From assembly GCA_019915015.1 (NCBI GenBank), contig JAHBBC010000001.1, forward strand, positions 4,216,001 to 4,280,000: a stretch of 64,000 bases of DNA, written 5' to 3'. The translations under genes were made by a program, and so were the position numbers. Numbering within the stretch: position 1 is the stretch's first letter; each line of letters opens with the position of its first letter. The notes beneath the pieces were generated by a model. It searched no databases and was not told the DNA's origin. It saw nothing but the letters and a program-made list of their open reading frames with translations. Positions 46,514 through 58,249 of the stretch are shown in pieces. This DNA is from Auriscalpium vulgare. Taxonomy: Eukaryota > Basidiomycota > Agaricomycetes > Russulales > Auriscalpiaceae.

Positions 46514-48693
46514 ATGGCTCCACTATCGCACCTCATTCCTTCAACGTTCTCTCTCTTTACCGATGCGCGGCGCGGTGTGCGCCTCGCCTACAGCTGGCGC
46601 CCGACAACTATCCCGCATTCCCTCACCTTAGCAATCGTCGTCCTCTCCATCGTCCTCCTAGTCTTCTTTGCGAAGGCTCTCCATACAGTCGTTCAAGACG
46701 CGGCCGACGATGAGGCCGCCTTCCCACTGCGCCCTCCCAAGATCACATACGCCGACATGCGCCGAGAGCATCTCAGGAAGTCCTGTTCCATCTCCGTCGC
46801 CGAACTTGTGGGCGCAAAGCGATTTAAGGACGCCCACGCCGCTGGTCTCGCCGCCGATCTCGAGCAAGCGCAAGCCACCATCTCTGCGCAAGATGCCCGC
46901 TATGAGACCCTTCGAGCGAGGATCGCGGAGCTCGAGCGGGAGAAGCTTGTCTCGCATAGGAAGGACGCGGGACGTGGCGCCGTTGAGTGTGTGCTCCGGG
47001 CGCAGATATCTGGGCTTGAGGGGTCTCTCGAAGCTGCGGCTGACAACACTGCGCAGATGCACACAGAGGTGCGCGCCTCATTTTATTTTCTACCGTGTTT
47101 CTATCTAACGTGTTCTCATTCTCAGCATCTCCACGCGATGTTCAGATTGGAAGCTGAACGCGATGAGGCCAGGGCATGGCTCCTCGTTGCGAACACGGAG
47201 AACGAAGTCGCTTTCCAGCTCGTCGCCGAGAAGGCCGCGCACCTCAAGCAACTCTCGGAGACTGCCAAGCAGATGCGAGCTGGGATGCGACTCAAGGTGC
47301 GCATCTCATCGATTGTTCTCTGTCATCCGCTCACCTGCTACGTTCAAGAACAAGGCCTTGAAGTCTCGCGTCGCGGAGTTGGAGACCAAGTGTCAAGATC
47401 AGGTTGACTTGCTCGTCGCACTCGTCCAGGAGACTGACGCGCAGAAGGAGCAACTCCAGACACTCGAGGACGAGAAGGAAGTCCTGCTGTCCATGCTCGT
47501 TGCGAACGAGGAGCGCTCGGCCATCGAGGCGGGAAAGGAGGCGTTCTCCGAGGAGGTCAGTCAACCTTTGTGTATGCGTGCCTACTGACTGTCTGAATGG
47601 CCAGCTCAAGGCTCTCGTCGAGCAGTTCCGTGGGACGATCGCCTCTCTCAGCACGGAGAAGGCTGCGCTCGAGTCCAAGGCAACTGATCAGGAGACCATC
47701 CTGATGGAGCTCATCAAGGAGTCCGACGACCACAAGGACTTGCTTGAGGCGGCCTCTGTCGAGAAGGATCTGCTTCTCTCTGTCGCTGCGGAGGACGAAC
47801 TTGCGCTGACGACCGAGAAGAACGCGGCCATCCAGGCAGCTGCGAATGCGCAGGATGAAATCAAGCGCCTCCAGGTTGCTCTTGAAGCCTCGTCTACCGC
47901 TCAGTTTGAACTCTCTGCACAGCTTGCATCTGTCGAGGTGACGTCCATGGATCAACAGTCCCAGCTCGACATCCAGAATACCGCCTTCGTCGCCCTTGAG
48001 AAGGAAATGTCGTCGCTAGAGCTCGAATTCGAGGCGTACATCGAGAAGACGGACGCTCGCGTTTGCCAGCTCAACGGGCTCATCGCGGACAAGGCGGAGC
48101 TGTCAGAGCAGGTCGACGAGAAGGACGCGGTCATCGTCGTGCTGCGCGAGCGCATCGAGCACCTCGAGTCGAAGCTGGAGAGCCAGTTCTGGTCCAGCGC
48201 AAGCCCCAATGCACAGCCTGCCTCTCTCTCAACGAAAGACGCCCCCTTGATTACTCCTCCCGCGACTCCCGAGTCCTCTGATGATGACGACGACGACGAC
48301 ACCTGGCCCTCCGACTTGCCGCCCATGACCTCCTTCTCCGCGAAGGTGACCGACCGACAGCGCCCGATCCTCCGCGCGGGCGTGCTTGTGCGCGAGGCGC
48401 TCAAGTTCTGCCACGCGCCGCTCCCGTGCGTGCACATCGAGGAGCTCGCGCACCACCTCCCTACGCCCGTCGAGTACCGCGCGTATGCGCTGCGCGATGG
48501 GTGGCGTCCGTGCCATTCGGGTACGAAGATCCCGTCGCCGGTCTCGAAGCCGTCGGGCCTGCGGAGTGCCGCCTGGGACGACGAAGAAGACGAAGAGTTG
48601 ACGAGCCCGACGCCGTGGGCACCCAAGAGCCCGAGCTCGCCGGTTGGGTCGCTCTCGCCGTCCCGTATTCCCGTTTTCTGCCCGATGTTCTGA
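46514..48693 (+). CDS. Membrane-anchored long coiled-coil protein
   Basis: Four exons: 46514-47068, 47126-47296, 47349-47555 and 47605-48693, giving 673 residues. One hydrophobic segment near residues 36-56 (LTLAIVVLSIVLLVFFAKAL) is a probable transmembrane anchor close to the N-terminus. From residue ~100 to ~500 the sequence is an almost continuous Glu/Lys/Ala/Leu coiled coil, including ALVEQFRGTIASLSTEK. Then comes an Asp-rich run (seven consecutive Asp) and a Ser/Pro-rich tail ending VFCPMF. The acceptor of intron 2 (ttcaag) is atypical but keeps frame. A tethering or scaffold role is an inference from shape. No named family recognised. Confidence 0.75.
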
Positions 48694-49651
48694 AATCTGA
48701 CACCGCGGCCGACCCCAACGTTAGCAACATGGCACATGCAAATCGCAATACCGGATACCTCTGCTTTTGATACCCCGCGCCCACAACATACCTTTGGATT
48801 CCCTGCAAATGTCTAGGACTTGAACTATACCCCTGCGATATACCCGGGCTCTTGGTCAACATACACGCTTAGGACCTCGACGTTTTTTTCTCCGCATATT
48901 CGGCTTGAATCTTCTCCATCCCCTTGCACATCTTCTTTGTCGATCTTATCTGCATGTCTTTGCCAACACGTCTGGCTGTCTCAAGCTCTCCGCGCGCACA
49001 CAACTGCAACTGTTCGAAGACCATTCTCGTTAACCTCGCGCTTTTGGAACTGAATACGTCGATGAATACACGCCGCCCGACGTCTTCTTTGCTCATACTG
49101 CTCCTCTGTGATTGCCTCGCTGGTCTTTTCGCTGTGTGGCTCCTGCTAGATAGATCATCTCCACCCACTTGTCCATTACTTCATTCTGCTTGACCTTCCC
49201 GCGTCCTTCCTTCCGATCCCGTCCGCATGTAGTAAGTAAACACCGCAATTGTGGGTCTAGCACTAGCTTTACCTACATCGCGGACATATAAAATAACATT
49301 TGATTATGTCTTGGATCAGAGTCTTAGTGCGCTGCGCTCGGCCAACTTCCTATCGACAACTTGTAAAGCTATCATACAATCTCGAGAAGATGCATTTTCC
49401 TCCGGTGAAACCTCTCACTATGCGCGCTTGTCAGATCTATTGACGATGAGGTCAACTACCTCCTGCGGGTCATCGGGATCAGACACAAGATTGAGCCAAT
49501 AACGGAGTCGACCAAGGGAGTAAGTCCAGCATGGCCGCCGCTGCCACCGAAGGCGTCGTGACCCAGACGCGTGACTGTATTGCGACACGGCCGGTCACAC
49601 CACCTCTCCGTTGTGACCACAACCAACCTCTCCGCTTTCCGCTTTCCAACG
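48694..49651. other. Intergenic, no gene supported
   Basis: 3' region of the coiled-coil gene and upstream of the decayed ORF. Only short ORFs. Confidence 0.45.
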
Positions 49652-50481
49652 ATGCTCTCATTCTCGCCGCCGCCCCCGTTTACACCGCGGAGACACACTC
49701 TCACTCACACGCCGCACACGTCCTCTCCGCTGGCATCATCTGCGCCTTCGTCGCCGTCGCCGGTCCCGTAAGACGTCGGGCAACCGCCGCGCAGAGTACA
49801 AGTCCACCGCGCCCGCCCTGCCAAAGGCCTCGTCTTCCTCTCAGGGTCCGTCGCATGCGTACAAGTCGCGTCAGCGGACATCCCATGGGAGTAGCAATCT
49901 GTTTACGTCGGCCTCCACGGATGGGACCGACTCGTTCCGGACTGCCCAGCGTGAGCGCTTCAAGCAGCGCTGCATCGACCGCGCGGTGCGCGCGCACAAG
50001 GACAAGATAGCCGGGAAGCGTCGGGCCATGACGAGCAGCGACGACGGGGATATGGACATGCTCGACGACGAAGAGGAGGATGAGGCCTTCATGCTCAATG
50101 ACGAGGTGAGCACTGTCCGTTTATATACATCTGTTCTGTGAAGTGTGTGTCACACAGTTGTTTCGACGGCTTATCGCGAGCGCAAATCAAAAGCAGCGGC
50201 ATTCGTTCCGCGTCTCGTATGAGCTTGACGTCGGCTCGTCCCTCGACCCGGATTGGCAGGCCATCGCAGAGACAGAGGATGAGTTGCTGGGTCAGTCCTG
50301 TGGTATGTTATCGATGCAATGGGCTCATTCTTGAACAGAGGATCCGTCGATTCCTGAATATGACGACGATGTCCGTCCACGTTCGGAGTTTGACGAGAAA
50401 TAACTTGCCGCCTATGCTGAAGATGCGGCACATTGGGAAGATCTCGAAGCCGTTGCGGATGATATCTTTCAGCTTGAGTGA
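49652..50481 (+). pseudogene. Decayed gene of unknown family (frameshift and nonsense)
   Basis: The reading starts at ATG 49652 (MLSFSPPPPFTPRRH), Ser/Pro-rich. At about 49765 the frame must shift by one base to continue into a long basic/acidic block (KTSGNRRAEYKSTAPALPK ... MDMLDDEEEDEAF) up to 50105. A clean intron (50106-50157), an exon (50158-50290, SLDPDWQAIAETEDELLG), another clean intron (50291-50338) and an exon with EYDDDVRPRSEFDEK follow. A TAA at 50401 interrupts the frame, which otherwise continues LAAYAEDAAHWEDLEAVADD to a stop at 50479. Preserved splice sites with two coding lesions suggest recent loss. If the TAA is the true stop, only the frameshift remains to be explained. 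Confidence 0.5.
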
Positions 50482-50671
50482 CCTGGGGGACGAGGTGGCT
50501 TCAGGCGATGTTACCATCGATGGCGATGTACTGTTGTCTTCTTGCTGTTTTCCATTCCCTTGTAAATCCAATACAGTGTGATACTACAGCTAGCGGTGTC
50601 ATGCACAACAAACGGGAAAGGGTATGCAGGGTTCCGGGGTATACCCAACGTCTAGGATATCGTGTCGACCA

Positions 50672-52325
50672 TCAACTCTGAAATGTCGACCGGTCCACCA
50701 ATTCAATGTCGCCTGGGGAATAGGGCTCCCGGTCGCCACTGGATGGGCCGGAAGACGACCCGCGCGAGCGTCCCATTCCAAGTTCGATGTCGAACGTCGT
50801 AGTCAGTGCCGGTCCCACGTCCGATGGATAGGTCGTTGTTGAAGGCCCGGATGTCCTCCGCGCGGCGGGGGTAGCTCGTAGGTTGAGCATGACACGGGAT
50901 ATCAGCGTCGAGGACATCCTGCGTAGGGAATGAGGTAAGATTCATGCAGAGGTGGACAGACGAACACATTCGTTAGAGTCGTGGTGGAGCCTTTCAGTAG
51001 CGGCTGTGTGCTTGTCAGAGGCTGTTGGGTATATACACTGAAATATTACCGGTGCATGCAGTAACATCAAGATATTCCAGAGATTGACAAGAAACAGCAC
51101 TCTGTGAAGCATCAGCAATTGCTAAACATCTATGTCGGAGAAAAGTGCGAACGTACGTGAAATACACAGTACCTGGTAGAGCCCGAGGTTAGCAATGTGG
51201 GCACTGTAACCATGTTATACTCACCGTCTCTGACTAGCACGTGTAGAAGCTGCCCTCCCGAGCTGAGCCCGAGCTTGAAGCCCTTATATGCAGTGAGGAG
51301 AAAGATAACCGTGTCGAAAACCATGGCCCCGCTCCAAGCAGCGGCAAGACCTGGGCAACCGATAAATACGGGAAGCGTGGTGCAGCCTGCAGCAGAAGAC
51401 CTGACTTACTGCGGCCCCTGGCAGTGAAGGTCGGATCAGACGTCCCTTCTGAGAGGGCGAGCTACTACTAACTGGGGATCCGATACAAACTCTCTGCACC
51501 CCATCAGAATGCTTGAGATGACCTTGATGGATTCAGTTTTATTTGTCGCGATAACCCACTACGGGCGTGATGAGCGCAGCAGAGGACCGGCCATGAGTGG
51601 ACGACATACGACGGCAATAGCCACGCATACAGCACCCACAACGACGAGAAGGCCGAGCACATGGCGGCTTCTGTTGTACAGAGCGTAGATACGTATGAGG
51701 GAAAGTGCTGTCCAATAAGATTAGAATAGATTGATCGACGACGGGAGGTCTGGCGCACCGCCTACGAGGATCTGGGAGACTGCTTGCTGGTATTGGTTAT
51801 AGGTCGCCAGGCCCTCGCAGCTGGGACCTCCTTAGCGTCAGGCTGTACGCGGTTCCGCTGATTGCGACTCACTACTATGAGAAGATCGACACGACGAGTG
51901 GGTCAAATTGTGGAGAAATGGATACTGGACACTCACGGACGCGCCTCCGTACGTGAAACTGTCTCTGATGAGGGGTATGTACCCTAGTACGGTGATGTAT
52001 CGGTTGAGGAGGTAAAACACAGACACTAATCCAAGGTTGTTCCTTGGAGGCCAGAAAAGAGCGACTTCGCGGTCCAGAACAAGCAGCCAGTCGTAGTACA
52101 GTATCGCTGAGTGTAAAGGGCTTGTGAGATATGAATGTTTGTATGCCCTGGGGGTGGGCTTACCGAGAGGGAGAACGCTCAAGGCGGTGGAGACGGTGCT
52201 ACATAGCGGAATGTGAGTGCGATATGTGAGGCAGGCGGCTGAACGTTGAACACGCACATCTGAGTGCCTACGTCCGGGATGTTGACACCTTGAATAACGA
52301 CGCTTGCGGACACTGAAAATGGCAT
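50672..52325 (-). CDS. DUF6533-type multi-pass membrane protein, copy 2
   Basis: Probable start ATG 52325, with uncertain first-exon splicing. The DUF6533 core is clear: AILYYDWLLVLDREVALFW then VFYLLNRYITVLGYIPLI (52000-52110). Downstream exons give GPSCEGLATYNQYQQAVSQ (near 51780-51830), LSLIRIYALYNRSRHVLGLL with a hydrophobic helix (51590-51710), GAMVFDTVIFLLTAYKGFK ... LHVLVRDG (51225-51330), and a last exon with TLISRVMLNLRA and a Ser/Gly-rich cytoplasmic tail ending at 50672. The succession of about seven hydrophobic segments and the terminal SRVMLNLR box are typical of the family. Function unknown; receptor-like topology is speculative. Confidence 0.7.
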
Positions 52326-53000
52326 GGATAGGATGACTCTATCCCCGAGCCTGCTCAGCTACGCGACGATTTAGCGTCGATTGCCTGCGGGCGCTGACAG
52401 CCTTCAGCGACGCATTGAACGGAAGCAAATGGGGGCGTACGACTGTGGACCTCAAACTACGGGACAAAGCTCTGGACGTGGGCGAGAACGGGCAGACATC
52501 CAGACGAGTTCGAGATGGTCGAGGGAAGAAGACGCAGAGAAATTCGCAGCGAGCGGCGGTTCGTCGGAAGTGACACCGCTTTGCCTACCTATAGCGCACG
52601 TCGTTGTGAGGCAACGGGCGTGGGAACGCGTGTGTTGCAGCACAAGAGGAGGGAAGCTTCAGATTCACGCAAAGAGAACCGGAATTAGGACTCTGTATTG
52701 GAGAAAGGGAAGCCTGTCGTAAATACCACAGAGGTTGAGACTATATAGTAGCGGAGTTGCGGGACTACGGGGCTACAAACGGGCTCGGAATCGGGGTAAC
52801 GAAAACATACTACGTGCCGAGGTTGACAAGGCCGAGTCAAAGTATCCTAACGAAAGTGAACGGTACATAAGGGTTAGTAAGCTGCAACCGTTAAATAAGT
52901 ACAGTCGCCCACTGCGCGTCCACTGTTGTGGCGGCCACAACCACCGTTACCTGCGGATGGGTACTTACCCGCCAGTGTCTCTGCCTCTGCTGTTGGTCGC

Positions 53001-54099
53001 ATGGACCACACCCGCGAAATCAGACGCCGTTGCTTCAACTTTGACGTGAAGGGCACGTTCAACCACCTCCTGCCGCTCGGCCAAACCGTCCCAACATCGA
53101 GCCTGGGCGCAGAGGCTTTACCTCCCTTTCTTCGCCGTCGTCACAGTGTCCCACTCGTGAACTCATATCCCCGGGGCCATTATCGCATTGTTTTTGAAGA
53201 AGTCGGACTGCCCTTATACAAGGACGCCACTTATGGTGCTGTATTCTCTACGCTCCGGGACGCCCTTGTCGGTAGGTCAAGACCACTCTTTTGGAACGCA
53301 TTGTAACAGAAATGCACTGCTAGGTCTCGGTGCAATGCACGAATCCGGCCTCATGCATGGGGATGTGAGCGCCGACAACATCCTACGCGTCCGTCGTCCG
53401 GGTGAGAGAGAGGTCGGGGTCATCATGGACTTGGAGTACTGCATCGAGATTAAAAGCGAACCAGTAAGCCATGACACTCGAACGGTGAGCACGTACCTCC
53501 TCTTGGCCAACTTCCTCTGGGCTGATTGGCATGCTGAATAGGGCACTATGCAATTCATGGCCACGGAAGTGGCCTTGGGGGAGTACTCCACATCTTGGAG
53601 TTCTTACGACACCATACTCCCGCCCTTTCAACAACACGTCTTCCACGACATCGAACCTATCTGGTGGATAGCGCTTTGGTACATGTTGTGCTATATCCCG
53701 TCAAAGTTCACCTACGCACACGGCCATCATCAGCTCTATTTTTCCCTGTTCTCCACGAAGGCGTTATCTCGCTACAGCAAATGGAACGAACCGGCCAACC
53801 TCTATTCGAGATTGGCAATCCTGTCTAAGGATGTGCATCCGCACCTGACTGCTATTCTATGCAAATGGCAGGAGCAGATCCTCGATGAGAAGCGCGATGC
53901 ATACAAGGCGTCGATGAAGCATGTCGACATCTGTGACAAGTCTCCGACTCTCGTGAGCTATGGCCTAGCGCAGCTAGAGTCAATGATCGAGAAGGCCTCG
54001 GCCTCAGATCTCCTGCGAAACACGACCGAGCGATTGCCTCCGGAGACGCGTCCATTGCCGGCGGTCAGCAAGGGGGCTATGGATGTCGATGAAGCCTGA
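53001..54099 (+). CDS. FunK1-type protein kinase-like protein, N-terminally short
   Basis: Exons 53001-53271, 53324-53484 and 53542-54099 with introns of 52 and 57 nt, giving 329 residues. The first exon (HLLPLGQTVPTSSLGAEALP ... FEEVGLPLYKD) resembles the hinge region of FunK1 kinases. Exon 2 has the catalytic loop HGDVSADNIL (HRD is HGD) and IMDLEYC in place of DFG. Exon 3 has GTMQFMATEVA, equivalent to the APE region, and HDIEPIWWIALWYMLCY, characteristic of FunK1, followed by a helical tail. No glycine-rich loop or VAIK lysine is present; coding-like sequence upstream (52455-52570, KLRDKALDVG) may be a lost 5' exon. Probably a truncated or pseudo-kinase. Followed by the NTPase gene in the same orientation. 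Confidence 0.75.
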
Positions 54100-55410
54100 A
54101 GCTTCCGTGCGTAATGAGTCCCGAATTTGACTTGACGCCTGCTGACGGATATCGATTGCGTTAGTCGCAATTTCGTACTAAGGTATTAGCAAGAGTTGTG
54201 AGTAGCGCGCGCGTCCACTGTCGCTGTGCATGTAAAATACGGACGTCTGTGCGTCCAGGTGGTGGCATCGATAAATGGCACTCTAAATGGCACTCTTCTT
54301 CGTTCTTGAATCAGAGGACGTCCTGTGGCCGCGATGTAAAGTTAGGGCGGACAGCGCGCCGTGAAAGGCACTGCCTGCCAGTGGATTCTTGAGACGAGGG
54401 CGGACACGCTTTTGACAGGGTTACTCCCAAGGAATGCATGAAGCTCGATATTCAATGTTCAACTCGCAAAAGACAACAGGCTTTGCTTCGCCGAACTCGT
54501 CAAGTACAAATGGCTGGTGGCACGCCTCTGCAAGGATGATTCAGTAGCAATCCTAGAGGTGCACACGGATACATACCGAGGACCACCGCTCCCTTCTCTC
54601 CGCATCATGTTTTTCCGAAGTCATGTTGTTGCTTCATAGTCTATAGATCGACAAGCTCCTTCCGAGTCCATTTGGCTTGCTCTGAGTCGAGGTGTCGTTA
54701 ACCTCGGAGCGCTTCATCTCGACCTCAACGGACACGTTGGTGCCGGAGCGAGGCCTGGGCCGGTGAGGCACTGGAGCCTCGAAGAGAAGTCAGCGACGAC
54801 TCGTCAACTTGAAACATAAGGCAGATGTGCCCCGCGGGGGATCCATATTTGCCGAGACGCGGTCGTTCTCGGCGAGCGATGAGCTGTCTCAGTACGGGTC
54901 TTCATGTCGTGGTTCGACGTGGGGACGGTAGTCCCGTGGCGGTAAGAGCAGGTTAATCAAGCTGTCGTGGTTGCCGGAGGGAGATCGTTGTAATCGCCAG
55001 AGGGAAAGACACTTGCAGCAGCACGTGAAGCACCATGCATAGCATCGATAGCAGTCGGCACAGTTGAGTATCCTCAGAATTCGATTCAGATGCAATCCGA
55101 GAGGTAAATTGTGGCACGGGTGATGTCTTTGGCGACTTGGGCGTAGGTCTTGCCGTTCAGAATGAGGGTGGTATCTGGGTCCCACCAACGACAAAGATAT
55201 CCTGCTTCTTGCTTCTGCGCCGCATCGTCTGTGCTCAGTAAGTTACCGTACGCGAGCAGGCAAAGGTTGATCAAGTGCACAAACTGGCGCCGGGCCGCCA
55301 AACGCTCAAGCGCTCACCACGAGATCGTGGGAAAGCCAGCACAACTGACGTCACTCGACGGTTCTCCTGAGGGTGAACGTTGAATCGGCTTCATCTTACC
55401 GTTTGTCCTC
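54100..55410. other. Spacer between kinase and NTPase genes, conserved in both tandem units
   Basis: No complete gene. A minus-strand frame at about 55091-55290 (RWWDPDTTLILNGKTYAQVA ... YLSDCI) reads like a real exon and is kept in unit 2 (62826-63010), but has no ATG. A plus-strand 68-codon ORF intact in unit 2 (62158-62364) is frameshifted here near 54466. Confidence 0.4.
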
Positions 55411-57395
55411 ATGGCAGCATCCTCAGACAACAAAGGTACTCTACTCTCCTGGCTCGTCGATGCTAGACTCATCGTTTCATAACCTAAGAGCTCGTCGATC
55501 TCGACGTGTATACAACTCTCTACACAGCCTGGTGGGGCGGCAGACTGGACGATGTCTTTCAAGAGGTCCCGGTCGTCCGCATGCGCCCCAAAGATGCAAT
55601 GGACGTCGACGACAACAATGAGAAATGTCTTATCATGAAGCTTCCCTTACCCTTCTTGACCGGGATCGACACTATCCTCATCAGGCCCGAGTATCTTGAG
55701 GCGGCCTATGCGGTGACGAACCACTCGCAGAGCGGTGAACAGCCCCGCTCCAAGCCTGTCGCTGAGGTGGACGATGAGACAGCACTCGAGGAGCCATTCA
55801 AGTCGCCCACTTGGAGCGCCCTCGAAGAGCTCCTCGAGCGCGTCAAAGAGACTGAGTCTGTCAGAGGGGGCTTCATCCTGACCGGCCATCCAGGCATCGG
55901 TGGGTCTTGCCATCTTGCAATGCAATATCCTGACACGGCACTCATTACTATGCGCAGGAAAAACGCTGTGCCTGTACTTCCTTCTTTGCCTCCGTCTCCT
56001 CGCCAGGCGGCCGACCTTGTTTCAAAACACTGCCAACTGCTTTTACCGTTACCGCGACACTGGCGTCACTGAGATGAAGTTCTCGGACCACCCTAATCTT
56101 TCCTATCTGCCTCTCGGGACTTGGATCCTCGTTGATTCGAACGATCAAGTCAAGGGTGTCCATGGGCGCCTGATAGGATCCGAGGGCTTCATCGTTCAAG
56201 CATGTTCGCCCAGGGTAGAGCGGATGGACTGGAAGAGCAAAGCTCCCGTCACGACGTTCGTCATGAGGCCATGGTCGTTGGCAGAATTGTTCGTTGGGTA
56301 CGATTCCTCACTTCAATACGCGCTAACAATGTTGATGAATGCATCAGACAAACATGCATCCGGGCCCACCTGCGGACTTCTGAGGCAAAGATTGAGGCCT
56401 TCGCTCGCAAATACCTGCCGTCTGCCCGTATCGTATACGATCAAGCGAAGCGAGCTTCCGACTACGAAGAGGACATGGTTGAAAACGTCGCATGCTTGAC
56501 TCTGGACATCCTCGAAGAAGCCATCACCAATGCCCGCGCACTGCGATTCCCTGAAAAGGACGCATCCCATCAGGTTATCCTCATCAAACCGGGGGCGACC
56601 CGTAACCGGGCCGCAGCTAGCGTTCCAACCGCTCACATCGTCCGCATGCTGGTGAACCGGCTGCCGTTACATCAGTCGGCAGACAGGAACCGGCTATATA
56701 AACTCTTCCTTTCGGACCCGCACACTAGGGCCGCTGCTGGCTACGTGCTAGAGGCCTTCGCTCATGAGATGCTGATGCAGGGTGGAGTGTGGGAGGTGTG
56801 GCCGATGAACAGGGGCCTGGCTCTGAAGCACGTCCATTGGAAGTCGGACCCCAGCGAGCGGCTTGCCAAGACAGCATCGTATCTGAGGCTCGGCGACCCC
56901 GAGGATCAATTTGTTGGTGTCATAAAGTCTACGGAACGACCGTCACGCGGCCAAATCATCCCACTTCGAGTCACAAGTTATCCCCCTGGCGACGATGCGG
57001 AGCTCGTGGAGCGTACATATTATCGTCCGCAACCATCCTCTGCAGCCACATTCGACTCGTTCGTGTATGAACCTCTCTCCAAAACGGCCACCATCTTCCA
57101 AGTGACAGTCGGAAAGACACACGACGTGAAAGCAGGAGGTCTACGATGGCTGAAGAGCCTTGGCGTCGAGCGTATCTGCTATATTGCTGTCACCGCCGAT
57201 GGTACACCTGTCGACTTCATAATCAAGCGTGACCAAGCAAAGAATCCGATCGACGTCGAGAAAATGAAGGAGGAAGCAGACGATCTGATCGACGTCGAGA
57301 AAATGAAGGAGGAGGAAGCAGACGATTCGATCGACGTCGAGAAAATGGCGAAGGACGTATGGGTGCTGTCGGTGAAGGCGCTCTTGCAGGAGTAA
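55411..57395 (+). CDS. Crinkler/RHS-type P-loop NTPase with nuclease-like C-terminus
   Basis: Exons 55411-55435, 55489-55899, 55958-56297 and 56348-57395 with clean introns, giving 607 residues. The N-terminal ~110 residues (LYTAWWGGRLDDVFQEVP) resemble the header region of Crinkler-like proteins. A Walker A motif GHPGIGKT is created across the second intron at residues ~141-148, and hydrophobic WILVDSND follows as a Walker B candidate. The C-terminal domain ends YEPLSKTATIFQVTVGKTHD ... LGVERICYIAVT, the pattern of the PD-(D/E)xK-like nuclease domain fused to such NTPases in fungal Crinkler/RHS proteins. After it lie three near-perfect copies of an acidic repeat (IDVEKMKEE). Related proteins are proposed effectors or conflict toxins; activity here is not shown. 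No signal peptide seen. Confidence 0.7.
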
Positions 57396-58249
57396 GCGTC
57401 CAGGTGGTAGTCGCCAACCACGCGAGGTGTATGTATTTCATCTTCTTGTCAGAAAGCAGAATCTCGAACTTGAATCATGTGTATAGTACGCACGGCGCAC
57501 GATGTGTGCACAAGTCTTCCTCCTTTTATACACGAGCTACCGTGACCTTCTCATCAGACACCGCACGACACCAACACGACACTTATGTGCGATACGCAAT
57601 GAATCATCGACACCCTGTAGCGGGCCCTGCCGCCATACGGCCGGCCCTACGCAATTCTTCGCAGTTTTGGTGTACACAGTAAGTTATCTGATCTGTACAG
57701 TATCATGAAGTGGGACGGCGTGTGTGTAAGTACGTGGGGGAAAGGTACTGAGTAGCGGGCCCTGCCGCGAAGCGGCCCTAGTGGCAATTATAAAGCTATA
57801 CTTACAATTGGCCGCAATGCTGAGCACTGGCAGCTCTCTGACGCTAGCTTAGCCAAGAGCTAACGAACTATCTTCATCCTCCCGTACAGCGACGGCGGTC
57901 CGCTACCCGCCGTATCATACAAGAGCGACTCACCATGGGCGACACGACTACTTCTTGACAAAAGCGCTCTCCTTCCCATCCATCATGTGACCGTCAAACT
58001 ACGGGATAAAGCTCTGGACGTGGGCGCGAACGGGCAGACATCCAGACGAGTTCGAGATGGTCGAGGGAAGAAGACGCAGAGAAATTCGCAGCAAGCGGCG
58101 GTTCGTCGGAAGTGACCGCTTTGCCTACCTATATAGGGCAGCGCACGTCGTCCACTGCGCGTCCACTGTTGTGGCGGCCACAACCACCGTTACCTCCCTG
58201 CGCCACCGCCGGATGGGTATCCAGTGTCTCTGCCTCTGCTGTTGGTCAC
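57396..58249. other. Junction between tandem units; no gene supported
   Basis: The phrase agcgggccctgccgc occurs twice (about 57619 and 57754), suggesting a local repeat. From about 57985 the sequence is the upstream region of the second kinase copy. Confidence 0.45.

Larger units (their letters stand above)
52446..57395 (+). repeat. Tandem unit 1: FunK1-like kinase + Crinkler/RHS-type gene
   Basis: Repeated in direct orientation from about 57985 to beyond the window end. Homology starts in the 5' region (caaactacgggacaaagctc vs caaactacgggataaagctc) and covers the kinase, the ~1.3 kb spacer and the NTPase gene. Unit 1 has about 300 bp extra near 52605-52910. Confidence 0.85.
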
